Positions 1 to 7,578 of a stretch of 64,000 bases of DNA are shown one piece after another. Each line of letters opens with the position of its first letter. Within the stretch, counting starts at the first letter, position 1. Under the pieces are notes generated by a model, which saw only the letters and a list, made by a program, of their open reading frames with translations, was not told the DNA's origin and did no database searches. The stretch is from Acidobacteriaceae bacterium (GTDB taxonomy: Bacteria; Acidobacteriota; Terriglobia; Terriglobales; Acidobacteriaceae): the NCBI GenBank assembly GCA_003134995.1, contig PLDC01000026.1, positions 62,001 through 126,000 of the forward strand. Reading direction: 5' to 3'. A program made the position numbers and the translations under genes.

Positions 1-2
1 TT

Positions 3-695
3 GTCATGCCGCAGAACGCTCCGGCGATTAAGCGCGAGGCCACGGCGGCACTGGGCGCTGAAATTGTTTTCGTCGGCCCGGGCAGCGCCGAGCGCCAGAG
101 CAAGGCTGAGGAACTGGCGGCGCAGCACGGATATGTAATCGTGCCTCCATACAATGATGAACAGATCATCGCCGGCCAGGGCACGATCGGATTAGAAATT
201 CTCGAAGACTTGCCGGAGGTCGAAACGGCTTTCGCTCCGGTCGGCGGCGGAGGCATGATCAGCGGCGTTGCCACTGCCATCAAGCTGAGCAAGCCTTCGG
301 TCAAAATAATCGGAGTGGAACCGGAACTCGCCGGCGACGCGCGGGCCAGTTTCCGCGCAGGAAAGATCGTTCAATTCCCTGCCGATGAAGTTGTGCACAC
401 GATTGCCGATGGGCTGCGCACGCAAAGCATCGGCCCCATCAACTTCGAGCACATTCGCCGCTACGTCGACGACATCGTCACCGTGAGTGAAGATGAAATC
501 CGCGAAGCAGTTCGACTGCTGGCGGCGAATCCGAACACTGTGGCCGAGCCCAGCGGAGCCGTGTCTGTAGCGGGATTTCTGTTCCATCGCGATCAGCTTC
601 CGGAAACGAAGATCAATGTCGCCATCATCAGCGGCGGCAACATCGACCCGAAGATGCTGGAAGAATTTCGGCGAAGAACGCGGCAGAGCAATTAG
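3..695 (+). CDS. PLP-dependent threonine/serine dehydratase-like enzyme, 5' end outside window
   Basis: The reading frame is open from base 3, so the start and the N-terminal part with the PLP lysine lie upstream. The visible part begins VMPQNAPAIK, the conserved stretch that follows the lysine region in fold-type II threonine ammonia-lyases and serine racemases. A GGGGM loop (around residue 79 of the visible part), which in this family cradles the PLP phosphate, and a C-terminal S-G-G-N motif are present. No C-terminal ACT domain follows, so it resembles the catabolic or serine-racemase-like short form rather than the biosynthetic isoleucine enzyme. Substrate cannot be fixed from the sequence. 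Confidence 0.88.
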   Translation, partial: VMPQNAPAIKREATAALGAEIVFVGPGSAERQSKAEELAAQHGYVIVPPYNDEQIIAGQGTIGLEILEDLPEVETAFAPVGGGGMISGVATAIKLSKPSVKIIGVEPELAGDARASFRAGKIVQFPADEVVHTIADGLRTQSIGPINFEHIRRYVDDIVTVSEDEIREAVRLLAANPNTVAEPSGAVSVAGFLFHRDQLPETKINVAIISGGNIDPKMLEEFRRRTRQSN

Positions 696-785
696 CAAGC
701 AATTAGCGGCTTCGCAATCCTCCTCCTCGACTAAGCGTAAGAACTCAGAACGGCTGATTGCTAATCGCCAATTGCTAATTGCTTC
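695..785. repeat. Low-complexity inverted repeat built from GCAATTAG-like words
   Basis: Between the dehydratase stop and the next gene, the word GCAATTAGC and its complement GCTAATTGC recur several times with small changes, giving an imperfect hairpin. Similar word-built palindromes made of other words occur near 17.0, 22.4, 29.0, 34.1 and 45.5 kb. Confidence 0.6.
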
Positions 786-795
786 GTTTGCGCGA

Positions 796-1017
796 TCACT
801 TCATGCGTCCAGCCAAGACCCAGCGTCGCAACGCAACCACGGACCACACAGCCTCGACCAATCCGAACGGCCACGCTCCCTGCAGAAAACCGTAGACGGA
901 GCCGAGCGCGCATGATCCGGCAAAGGCGAGGATGAACCACCGACTGCGCGCTTCGAGCGAATAGCAAACCAGCATCGCCGTTACGGCAAACAGACCGAAG
1001 ATAGATAAGGGCGTCAC
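796..1017 (-). CDS. Small membrane protein of unknown function (73 aa)
   Basis: A GTG start at 1017 is preceded by AGGA at a normal distance. The protein is two hydrophobic helices (about residues 2-18 and 28-50) with an aromatic turn of the form YGFLQGAWPFG and a short basic tail. I remember very similar short proteins from many bacteria, always without a function. It runs opposite to the dehydratase and stands alone. The even hydrophobic profile and the recognisable core support a real gene. Confidence 0.7.
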   Translation of the reverse strand: MTPLSIFGLFAVTAMLVCYSLEARSRWFILAFAGSCALGSVYGFLQGAWPFGLVEAVWSVVALRRWVLAGRMK

Positions 1018-1243
1018 AAAAGGTGTCCTACCTCAGCCACGTTCACGCACGACCCATCCTACCAAAGGCTAACCTCTCCAAACCGTCGGTACGACGCGCA
1101 TGGAATATTGCGAGACGAGGCCCGCAACCGAGCGGAACGTTGACCACCCGCGGCCCGAGAAGAGTACGGAACTGAGGAGTCCTCCGTTCTGTCTGGTGAC
1201 GGCAAATCATTTGATCGGATATGGCTTCAGCTGGCGTGATATC

Positions 1244-2152
1244 ATGCGCGGAAGCAACGCATTTCCAGGCTCGCTTATGCCGGACGAAGCCAGTTGGCGT
1301 AACATCGAACCAGTCCTGAAGTGGGCCGGCGTGGCGTACATGTTCGGTTTTCTTATAATAATGGTGCACACCTACCGGCTAGGCATACCTACATTGCAGC
1401 TTGTTGAGCCGATCAACATATGGATCGGCGCCCCATTGGCAGTCGTAGCCTTCTTTCTAGATAAGATTTACGTTGCCAGTAAGCGAGCGGTCGGCACCCT
1501 GGTCCAATCGCTCAAAGAAGCGGGAGGGATCCGCGAGCAATTCGACAAGAACAGCGACAACTTAGAAGACCTCTTTCTTCAAATCGTTGATTTCTGGCTT
1601 GGCTCGCTCGCTCTGTTCGCGGCGCCGTTTGGACTAGCGGGGCCGATGAAGCAATTGTATAGGCGGGCTTTTAGGGCCTATATCAACTTGGTAAAGAGGA
1701 TCGCCAAGACCGACCCGCTCGCCTTTCTGAACGCCGACGCGGGGGGCGCAGGCCGAGAACGACTGCTAAACAGCGTTGCGCCCACCCTCAAGTGGACCCT
1801 GCGAGTCGCCGCCGTCGCCCACTTCGTAAACGTCGCCATCTACATCGTTTGTATCTTTCTCGCGTGTTGGCTATATGTTGAAGTGTTCCCTAGCATCCCG
1901 CAAACTCTGGGTGGGGGCCGTCCCCTCGCAGTGGAACTGCTTGTCTCCCCCGATATGCTGCCTCAGGGGAAAGAGTTCGAGGGCTGGAGAACGGAGGGAC
2001 ATCCATCGCTAGGTGAGACAAAGGGGAACATCCTCGTTCCGGTGACACTCTATTTCCATGGCGAACACGAGCTGATCGTGCGCAAGGGTGCTGGCCCCAT
2101 TGTCTCGTTGGGCGACCACGCCGTCGAAGGCATTGTCTTCCCCGCTCGCTGA
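1244..2152 (+). CDS. Multi-spanning membrane protein, unknown function
   Basis: I do not recognise the family. From the ATG at 1244 there are about 302 residues with two N-terminal helices (near YMFGFLIIMVHTY and IGAPLAVVAFFL), one in the middle (LGSLALFAAPFG), and a strong one near VNVAIYIVCIFLACWLYVEVF's first half, followed by a soluble tail of roughly 85 residues without cysteines. The frame stays open upstream to 1100 and a second ATG lies at 1277. None of the candidate starts has a clear ribosome binding site, so the start is uncertain. Base use is a little less GC-biased than in neighbours. Confidence 0.55.
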   Translation: MRGSNAFPGSLMPDEASWRNIEPVLKWAGVAYMFGFLIIMVHTYRLGIPTLQLVEPINIWIGAPLAVVAFFLDKIYVASKRAVGTLVQSLKEAGGIREQFDKNSDNLEDLFLQIVDFWLGSLALFAAPFGLAGPMKQLYRRAFRAYINLVKRIAKTDPLAFLNADAGGAGRERLLNSVAPTLKWTLRVAAVAHFVNVAIYIVCIFLACWLYVEVFPSIPQTLGGGRPLAVELLVSPDMLPQGKEFEGWRTEGHPSLGETKGNILVPVTLYFHGEHELIVRKGAGPIVSLGDHAVEGIVFPAR

Positions 2153-2416
2153 GGCAAGGAAATCTGGCTGAGGTCAAGTTCGTCCGACAGCGGAGTTGAG
2201 CAAGTTCGTGGACGGGCCCCCCGACTGCGGAGCGTTTCAAGAAGGTGCATCCGCGTCGGGTCGGACTCCTTTGACCGGAGTATCCGCGAGCCCTAACCTG
2301 TACTCGTTGAACATGGCGCGCGCGAAATAAATGCCAACGGTTTGCAACCGCGTCCAACCCAAGTCCATTCTTAGTCAGTAGTTCAGATTGAACAAGCCCT
2401 CATCACCTGGAAGGTC

Positions 2417-3412
2417 ATGAAAATAAGATTTGAATTCATCTCATCGTTAACGATTGCTGCAGTCACGTTTGCGGCGGGAATTATTCTTTGCGCTCCGTTT
2501 GCCGCAGCGCAGGCGCAGCGCGGAACTCTGGTGCACGAAGAAACCATGCGCGTCGCTCCCAGCACCGAGTCCGCGAAGGTTGGCGAAGCGCAACGCGGGC
2601 GCGAGTTGATCATCCTCGATACGAGCCGCGACTGGGTGCATGTGCAGGCGATTCTTCGTCCACCGAGCCACGACGAAGGCGCGACCGAAGAAGAAGAGGA
2701 AGGCAAGACTGTTACAGGATGGGTTTCGGCGAAGGCGTTTGTGAGCGGCACAACGCAAGACGGCGATCGAATCCTCTTCGGCGAAGCGGCGGATTCGGAG
2801 GAGGAAGCGAGCCATCGACGCGGACGTCGCGATGCCGCGCAAGATGCGTTGCGGCTTTACTATCGCATCTATGATCTGATGCCGACTTCTCCGCTGGCTT
2901 CGGAGGCGCTTTATTGCGCCGCCGATATTCGGTGGCAAGTTGAGCGGGCTGATGTGATGACGCGGCCTTCCGCGCGCGAACGCGATTCGTACATGCGCGG
3001 GCAAATGAATGAAGAATGGATGAAGCTGGTGATCAAGAAATATCCTGGGACGAAGTGGGCTGATCTGGCGGCGTTTCGCATGATCGAGAACAAGCTCTGC
3101 GGCGAATGGGAAGGGCTGTCGAAGTGTCCGGATAAAGAGGCTGAGCTTTATGAGAGCTATGCGAAAGAACATCCGCAATCTGCGTCGGCGCCAGAAGCCT
3201 TGTACGACGCGGCTTGGCGGCGATCGGCATTGATCGAGATTTACCGGACGGAACCGAACCAGAAGAAGGCTGCGGAATCCAAAGACCACGCGATTGCGCT
3301 CGCGCAGAGGATCATGAGCCAGTATCCGCAGAGCGCTTGGGCTTTGCGCGCGCAGCGGCTGATGTTTTATGTGCAGCAAGGCATTCCAACTTACGGAAAT
3401 GCTACTGATTGA
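2417..3412 (+). CDS. Secreted SH3-like / TPR-like repeat protein
   Basis: The ATG at 2417 follows GGAAGG. Residues 1-32 form a signal peptide ending in an AQA-type cleavage site. Residues of about 35-110 resemble a bacterial SH3 domain (RVAPST...VGEAQRGRELIIL, DWVHVQ, GWVSAKAF), interrupted by an acidic EEEEEG loop. The remainder is alpha-helical with repeated pairs of the type ASEALYCAADIRW, APEALYDAAWRR and SAWALRAQRLM, as in tetratricopeptide-like periplasmic scaffold proteins. It is probably a periplasmic or envelope protein that binds peptidoglycan or partner proteins; this role is inferred from architecture only. Confidence 0.72.
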   Translation: MKIRFEFISSLTIAAVTFAAGIILCAPFAAAQAQRGTLVHEETMRVAPSTESAKVGEAQRGRELIILDTSRDWVHVQAILRPPSHDEGATEEEEEGKTVTGWVSAKAFVSGTTQDGDRILFGEAADSEEEASHRRGRRDAAQDALRLYYRIYDLMPTSPLASEALYCAADIRWQVERADVMTRPSARERDSYMRGQMNEEWMKLVIKKYPGTKWADLAAFRMIENKLCGEWEGLSKCPDKEAELYESYAKEHPQSASAPEALYDAAWRRSALIEIYRTEPNQKKAAESKDHAIALAQRIMSQYPQSAWALRAQRLMFYVQQGIPTYGNATD

Positions 3413-3439
3413 GATCCTGATTTCCTTAGCAAGGCAAAC

Positions 3440-3628
3440 ATGTCATTGCGCCTAGGCCTCGTGCTGGTTCTGCTGACTACTGCGGGATGTGAACGGGCGA
3501 AGAATGCTTGTCCGATCGATGGGCAACCGCCCGAGTGGACTGGGCGAAGAAACGGCAAGTCTTGCGAGTACTTTCATTACAGCCAAGTTGAACGCACAAC
3601 GCACTCCTGGTGGGCTGATTGCGAATAG
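3440..3628 (+). CDS. Small putative lipoprotein (62 aa)
   Basis: It begins 28 bases after the SH3/TPR gene. Residues 1-17 are a hydrophobic signal with the lipobox-like TTAGC at residues 13-17, so Cys17 would be lipidated. The mature part is only about 45 residues, polar, with two more cysteines (CPIDG, SCEYF) and a final Cys near the C-terminus. No family is recognised. The clean signal peptide and lipobox make a real gene plausible despite the size. Confidence 0.5.
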   Translation: MSLRLGLVLVLLTTAGCERAKNACPIDGQPPEWTGRRNGKSCEYFHYSQVERTTHSWWADCE

Positions 3629-3749
3629 ACCACTGAACGTTGGTTAGGTTCACCTCATACAAATTCCTTCGCGCAGCGAATGAACTCTTTTGCTTGATCT
3701 TATCTTCGCGCTTTTCTGAGATACTGTTCCCCTCATCTTTGGAGGACTA

Positions 3750-4643
3750 TTGAACGATTACCTGCTGTCGCTGATCCTGGGGATTGTCGAAGGCCTCACG
3801 GAATTTCTGCCGGTCAGTTCGACCGCTCATTTGCGGCTTTCAGAGGCGTTGCTGCACATCAGCCTGTCGGATGGATACTGGAAGATGTACTCGATTGTCA
3901 TTCAACTGGGGGCGATTCTTTGCTTGCCAGTTTACTTTCGCAGCCGCATCGCGACGTTTGTTTCTACTTTTCCTCGCGGCGAGCGTGGTGATCGAACGGC
4001 GCTCACGCATCCTCTGGGATTGGTCACCGTGGCGTTTGTGGTGACGGCGATTCCTTCGTTTCTGCTGACCAAAGTGATCGGCAAACACCTGGAGAACTTG
4101 TACATCATCGGCTGGTCCTTGCTGATCGGCGGAATCGTGATGTGGATCGTTGACGCGATGAATGCGAAGTCGGAGGCGGCGGGGCCGTCGGCGGGGGGTG
4201 GGCGCATCCACACCTGGAAGATGGAGAACATGAGTCTGGGACAAGCCGTTTGGATTGGCTTCTGCCAGATCTTCTCGGGAGTGTTTCCGGGGACGTCGCG
4301 GTCGATGTCGACTATCGCGGGCGGTCAGATTGCCGGAATGTCGCGAGCTGCGGCTTTGGAATTCTCTTTCTTTCTGTCGATCCCGACCATGATTGCCGCT
4401 ACAGGGTACACGTTGTTCAAGTCGATCATGGGCAAGGGCGAGAATCCGATTGGGGTTTCGCAGATCGATGCGCATGGATGGATTGTGCTGGCCATCGGCT
4501 TCGTGGTTTCGTTCATCGTCGCTTACGCATCTGTAGCGTGGTTCATGGGATACGTACGCAAGCATGGGTTCGTGCCGTTTGCGATCTACCGGCTCATCGT
4601 CGGAACGCTGGTGCTGGTTTTTGCTGCCAGATTGGGAGGGTAA
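3750..4643 (+). CDS. uppP: Undecaprenyl-diphosphatase (UppP/BacA)
   Basis: This membrane enzyme removes one phosphate from undecaprenyl diphosphate to recycle the carrier lipid for peptidoglycan synthesis; extra copies give bacitracin resistance. Residues 11-28 hold the family motif (GIVEGLTEFLPVSSTAHL, with the essential glutamates and serine), and the second motif FPGTSRS, with its arginine, lies near residue 178. Eight or so hydrophobic helices and 297 residues fit the family. The start is TTG at 3750, five bases after a perfect GGAGG; no ATG lies nearby. Confidence 0.95.
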   Translation: MNDYLLSLILGIVEGLTEFLPVSSTAHLRLSEALLHISLSDGYWKMYSIVIQLGAILCLPVYFRSRIATFVSTFPRGERGDRTALTHPLGLVTVAFVVTAIPSFLLTKVIGKHLENLYIIGWSLLIGGIVMWIVDAMNAKSEAAGPSAGGGRIHTWKMENMSLGQAVWIGFCQIFSGVFPGTSRSMSTIAGGQIAGMSRAAALEFSFFLSIPTMIAATGYTLFKSIMGKGENPIGVSQIDAHGWIVLAIGFVVSFIVAYASVAWFMGYVRKHGFVPFAIYRLIVGTLVLVFAARLGG

Positions 4644-5199
4644 GCTCCTCGCTGCTGCCTGTGTTTATTCAGTTGTCAAAGAACTGTGCCGACGCGATCC
4701 GTTTGGATTACGCCTTCGACCGATTAATCCTGTTGACCTTCTTGTTACTGGGTACCCCCCTCCCCACCCCCCTCGATATCTGAATTCATCGAGTTAGGCA
4801 TGTTTTGGCCCGCAAAATCTAGGGCCTAAAGGGCTTAGGTACTAAAATACAGAAAACAAATAACTTAACTACGATGCCAGCAACTTTCATCCCAGCTGTT
4901 ACGCCTCAACCATGATTGCGCGATTTAATTTTGTGCGCAAGGTCAGATGTCACAATGGGGCTGTGGAAAACTTCGCTGTTGCCTAAACGCTTACGGAATT
5001 GCGTTGTCGTCGAAATCCCTTTGTTAGGCAATTATTTACTTGGCTCGCCCATGAGCTAAAGCGCATGATTCGGGCAGGTAGGTAAGAGCCGCGAAAGGAA
5101 ATGATTTCGCGTGCAAAAGCCCTACAAGAAGTATAGTGCCCTAGAGCATTTAGGACCCTCGTTACTGGGAAGCGATATTCCCCACAAACTCTATTCGCC
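4644..5199. other. Gene-free stretch with the left inverted repeat
   Basis: No convincing gene is seen in these 556 bases. The first part is GC-typical and contains a run of C-rich sequence near 4750; from about 4800 the composition shifts to AT-rich, which marks the left edge of the DUF3800 island. A minus-strand open frame at 4983-5207 has no recognisable content. The left arm of the 24-bp inverted repeat lies at 5028-5051. Confidence 0.6.
5028..5051 (+). repeat. Left arm of 24-bp inverted repeat bounding the DUF3800 cassette
   Basis: The arm begins GCAATTATTTACTTG and ends CTCGCCCA. The same 24 bases occur reversed at 6489-6512 with a single mismatch at base 16 (G versus A). The pair encloses about 1.44 kb with three genes. 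No obvious target duplication is seen outside the arms. Confidence 0.8.
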
Positions 5200-5964
5200 A
5201 TGTTCACTGCTTACTTTGACGAAGCGGGCGGCGACGATCTCGGCTATATGTTCGTAGCTGGATACGTTGCCAGAGTGGAGGCATGGGAGAGGTTTGAAGT
5301 GGACTGGAAATTGTTCTTGGCAAAGTTCGATGTTCCCTATCTACATATGAAGGAGTTTTCGCAGAGCAAAAAGTGCTATGCGAAGTGGAGGGACAATGAG
5401 CCTCAGCGTGCCCGGTTTCTTGGAATGGCTGCTGAGATTATCAATGCTCACGCGAAACGGGCCTTCGTTTCGATGATTAGCTGTGAACTATTCGAGAAGG
5501 CAGATCAGATATACGCTTTACGAGAGCGGTTTAAGTCTCCCTATGTGCTCACTGGACGGGCCTGCATCGGTCTAGCGAATAATTGGGCGCGAAATCCGAA
5601 GACGCAATCACTTGATATTGAATATGTGTTTGAGGACGGAGGGCCGGACAAGGGCGGATTGGTTTCATCTGTCGAAGCACTTCCTCCATACCTGCCAGCG
5701 CCAGCATTCAAACCGGGCCGCGATGAGAAACCGAGCACGAATTGGCCGGAAGGAAGAAAGGGATTGGTGCAACTCCAGGCGGCCGATTACCTCGCATATG
5801 AAGCAAGAAAGGTAGCTTTCAACATCGTCAACGGAAGGCCAAGAATCGCACGGAAGTCTTTACAGGCATTAACTAGCGTTCCTCTCGAAAGATCGACTTG
5901 GGACAGTCCGCGCTTACTTCGATTGTGCGAGGGCGCAAAGTTTGAGAGGAGACCAGCAGCCTAA
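5200..5964 (+). CDS. DUF3800 domain protein (RNase H-like fold)
   Basis: The protein shows the DUF3800 landmarks: YFDEAG at residues 5-10, LHMKEF at 48-53, FEDGG at 144-148 and LQAADYLAYE at 192-201. The family is predicted to have an RNase H-like fold with acidic residues (here D7, E8, D196, E201) forming a possible metal site. It is common in mobile and defence-associated regions, but its biochemical role is not established. It stands first in a three-gene cassette; its stop overlaps the ATG of the next small gene by one base. The codon use is AT-richer than in the flanking genes, which suggests transfer. Confidence 0.82.
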   Translation: MFTAYFDEAGGDDLGYMFVAGYVARVEAWERFEVDWKLFLAKFDVPYLHMKEFSQSKKCYAKWRDNEPQRARFLGMAAEIINAHAKRAFVSMISCELFEKADQIYALRERFKSPYVLTGRACIGLANNWARNPKTQSLDIEYVFEDGGPDKGGLVSSVEALPPYLPAPAFKPGRDEKPSTNWPEGRKGLVQLQAADYLAYEARKVAFNIVNGRPRIARKSLQALTSVPLERSTWDSPRLLRLCEGAKFERRPAA

Positions 5965-6113
5965 TGACATCTGAGTTTGAAAAATTCGATGCTGTAGTGG
6001 GTAAGGTGTTCTCTGTGTCACATTCGGAAATCGTGAAGCGCGAAAGGGAGTACCAGCGCAAACGGAAGCGCCTGAGAGAGAAGCGGACCAAGGAAACAGA
6101 ACAGACGAAATAA
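5964..6113 (+). CDS. Tiny basic protein coupled to the DUF3800 gene (49 aa)
   Basis: The ATG at 5964 shares its A with the TAA of the DUF3800 gene, a typical translational coupling. The product starts MTSEFEKFDAVVGKVF, then VSHSEIVKRE, and ends in a lysine/arginine-rich helix (RKRKRLREKR). The pattern FDxxVxKxxxVSHxEI is one I recall from small unannotated proteins that often accompany DUF3800 genes. The N-terminal half could be a small folded contact domain and the basic tail could bind nucleic acid or the DUF3800 partner; both are inference. It is too short for standard length cut-offs. Confidence 0.7.
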   Translation: MTSEFEKFDAVVGKVFSVSHSEIVKREREYQRKRKRLREKRTKETEQTK

Positions 6114-6115
6114 TT

Positions 6116-6451
6116 ATGCGGTTCCCTATTCTACGCATCATCGTCGTAGTGCAAGCACTGTGCGGTTTAGCGTTCGTAGTGGGCGCGGTCTACCTGATGT
6201 CTATGAGTTTAGGCGCTGATGTCGGGACGCCAGAATTAAGAACTCTATTTGCTACTACTCCTATCGCGGAAATCGTAGGTGTTGCCGTTTCACTTCTAAT
6301 GTTGATTATAGGACTATCAGCGATAGCGTTCGGCGAGTTGATTGAAGTAGTTTTAGAGATAGAAGCGAACACACGGAAACCAAAGGACAAGGTGAGAAAC
6401 AATGAGTCATCTAGTGTGCCTTCCGTCCGCGCTTCAAGCGATAAGGATTAG
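6116..6451 (+). CDS. Small two-helix membrane protein in the DUF3800 cassette (111 aa)
   Basis: It starts two bases after the stop of the tiny basic protein, so the three genes look like one operon. Two hydrophobic helices (about residues 7-30 and 51-78) are joined by a short polar loop, and the last 30 residues are charged and cytoplasmic. I do not recognise the family. Its AT-rich codon use matches the DUF3800 gene. The tail continues almost to the right inverted-repeat arm. Confidence 0.55.
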   Translation: MRFPILRIIVVVQALCGLAFVVGAVYLMSMSLGADVGTPELRTLFATTPIAEIVGVAVSLLMLIIGLSAIAFGELIEVVLEIEANTRKPKDKVRNNESSSVPSVRASSDKD

Positions 6452-6488
6452 AATGCGCTCGTTTCTCCAAGCTTTCCGGTTAAAGCCG

Positions 6489-6512
6489 TGGGCGAGTCAA
6501 GTAAATAATTGC
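6489..6512 (-). repeat. Right arm of 24-bp inverted repeat bounding the DUF3800 cassette
   Basis: This is the reverse complement of 5028-5051 with one mismatch. It lies 37 bases past the last gene of the cassette. Composition returns to the chromosomal average just after it. Confidence 0.8.
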
Positions 6513-6909
6513 TCTTCGTTAAAGCAGCATCCCGTCCCACCCTTCGAAACCGCGAAGGGCGGCGCATCCTCAGTTATGATTTCTCTGGCGTGACAGGATC
6601 TGGGGGCTGTCCCCGAATCGCTCCGCCCGTCTTGGGAGACGCTGCCGAAGGAAAGCAGGTTCCTCACCGGGCCTTCGGCCCGATTCGGAATGACAAGGCT
6701 TGGGGAGAGCTGTGCAGGACTCGCCTGTAAAGGCGCACAGGTGTGCGCGACTCCAAGAATTGTTCTCGGCCGAATTCACAGGCTGCGGTGCGGGCTGAAA
6801 CCTGGTTGAATTGGTGGGGCTTGGCGCGGCGCTGAAAGCGCCGCTCTTCCACGGTGGCGTCGGCGCCTGATGGCTGGTTGAAAATAAAGCCTAAGGCATC
6901 GAATCATCC
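6513..6909. other. Gene-free stretch full of short hairpins
   Basis: No gene is supported. The stretch contains several unrelated perfect or near-perfect hairpins: a GGAATGACA-type element at 6655-6697, an imperfect palindrome around 6715-6755 with repeated GGCG/GCGC words, and an 8-bp perfect stem with GAA loop at 6826-6844 (GCGGCGCT/AGCGCCGC). It separates the AT-rich cassette from the ArsR-type operon and may be a collecting point for small palindromic elements. Confidence 0.6.
6655..6697 (+). repeat. Dispersed hairpin element, copy 1 (GCAGGTTCC...GGAATGACAAG)
   Basis: Its core is a stem CCGGGCC-TTC-GGCCCG between GCAGGTTCCTCA and ATTCGGAATGACAAG. A second copy lies at 33081-33122 between two cytochrome genes, with the loop changed to TTGC and both stem sides changed to keep pairing (CCGGGC/GCCCGG). 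Compensating changes point to selection on the hairpin. Confidence 0.75.
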
Positions 6910-6938
6910 TTGACAATAAAAGTTGTCAATGGTACCGT
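6910..6938 (+). promoter_or_regulatory. Operator dyad within a promoter of the ArsR-type gene
   Basis: TTGACAA at 6910-6916 and TTGTCAA at 6923-6929 form a perfect 7-6-7 dyad. The left arm doubles as a consensus -35 (TTGACA); 17 bases later comes TACCGT (6933-6938) as a weak -10. ArsR-family repressors commonly bind dyads of this size inside their own promoter, so autoregulation is likely. The predicted transcript start falls on or next to the GTG at 6946. Confidence 0.6.
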
Positions 6939-6945
6939 CTTTGTC

Positions 6946-7578
6946 GTGCTTGACCTTCAGGTGATCGACGATCCCGCGGCGGCGACGGTGGCTTTGGAGC
7001 CAGTGCGGAGTCGACTGCTTTCGGAGCTGGCTGTGCCTGCCTCGGCGGCTACTTTGGCTGCGCGGGTTGGATTGGCTCGGCAGAAAGTGAACTACCACCT
7101 GCATGCGCTGGAGGCGCACGGGCTGGTGCGGCTGGCCGAGGAGCGCAAATGGGGCGGGCTGACGGAACGGTTGCTGGTGGCGACGGCTACTTCGTATGTG
7201 GTTTCGCCGAGCGCCATGGGTCCGGTCGCCGCGGATCCGAATCGGGAAATCGATAAGCTGTCGGCGAGCTATCTGATTGCGCTAGGCGCACGAGTCGTCC
7301 GCGAGGTGAGCGATCTTGTTCGCCGGGCCACGGAGACGGGGAAACGTCTGGCGACCCTGGCTGTGGATACCGAGGTTCGCTTCCGGTCGGCGACGGAGCG
7401 GGCGGCTTTCAGCAACGAACTCACCGAGTGCATCGCGAAGCTAGTTTCAAAGTACCACGATGAATCCGCCCCGGGCGGCCGCGCGCATCGCCTGGTGGTC
7501 GTGGCGCACCCTTTGCCACAGAAATCCGATTCCAAGTCTGATTCGAAGTCCGATCCCAAGGAGCAATCACCATTATGA
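6946..7578 (+). CDS. ArsR-type winged-helix transcriptional regulator
   Basis: The family is clear from the N-terminal winged helix (SRLLSELAVPASAATLAARV, then QKVNYHLHALEAHGLVRL), as in ArsR-type repressors that sit upstream of SRPBCC/AHSA1 proteins. The second half is helical and ends in a repeated KSDSKSDSKSDPK tail. The frame opens at TTG 6910, but that TTG is the first base triplet of the operator/-35; I prefer the in-frame GTG at 6946, which gives 210 residues and a near-leaderless mRNA. Its stop overlaps the ATG of the SRPBCC gene by four bases, so the two are translated together. The ligand is unknown. Confidence 0.82.
   Translation: MLDLQVIDDPAAATVALEPVRSRLLSELAVPASAATLAARVGLARQKVNYHLHALEAHGLVRLAEERKWGGLTERLLVATATSYVVSPSAMGPVAADPNREIDKLSASYLIALGARVVREVSDLVRRATETGKRLATLAVDTEVRFRSATERAAFSNELTECIAKLVSKYHDESAPGGRAHRLVVVAHPLPQKSDSKSDSKSDPKEQSPL

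Noticed and set aside
2447..3379. 310-codon minus-strand frame opposite the SH3/TPR gene
   Set aside because: The plus strand has a signal peptide, a good ribosome site and recognisable domains; the antisense frame is Arg/His-rich and has no motif.
3840..4565. 241-codon minus-strand frame opposite uppP
   Set aside because: Shadow of uppP; composition is Arg/His/Asn-rich with no hydrophobic or catalytic pattern.
4983..5207. 74-codon minus-strand frame upstream of the DUF3800 gene
   Set aside because: It covers the inverted-repeat arm and has no ribosome site or family resemblance; the similarity of its WASQVNNC stretch to a frame at 6402-6593 only reflects the repeat.
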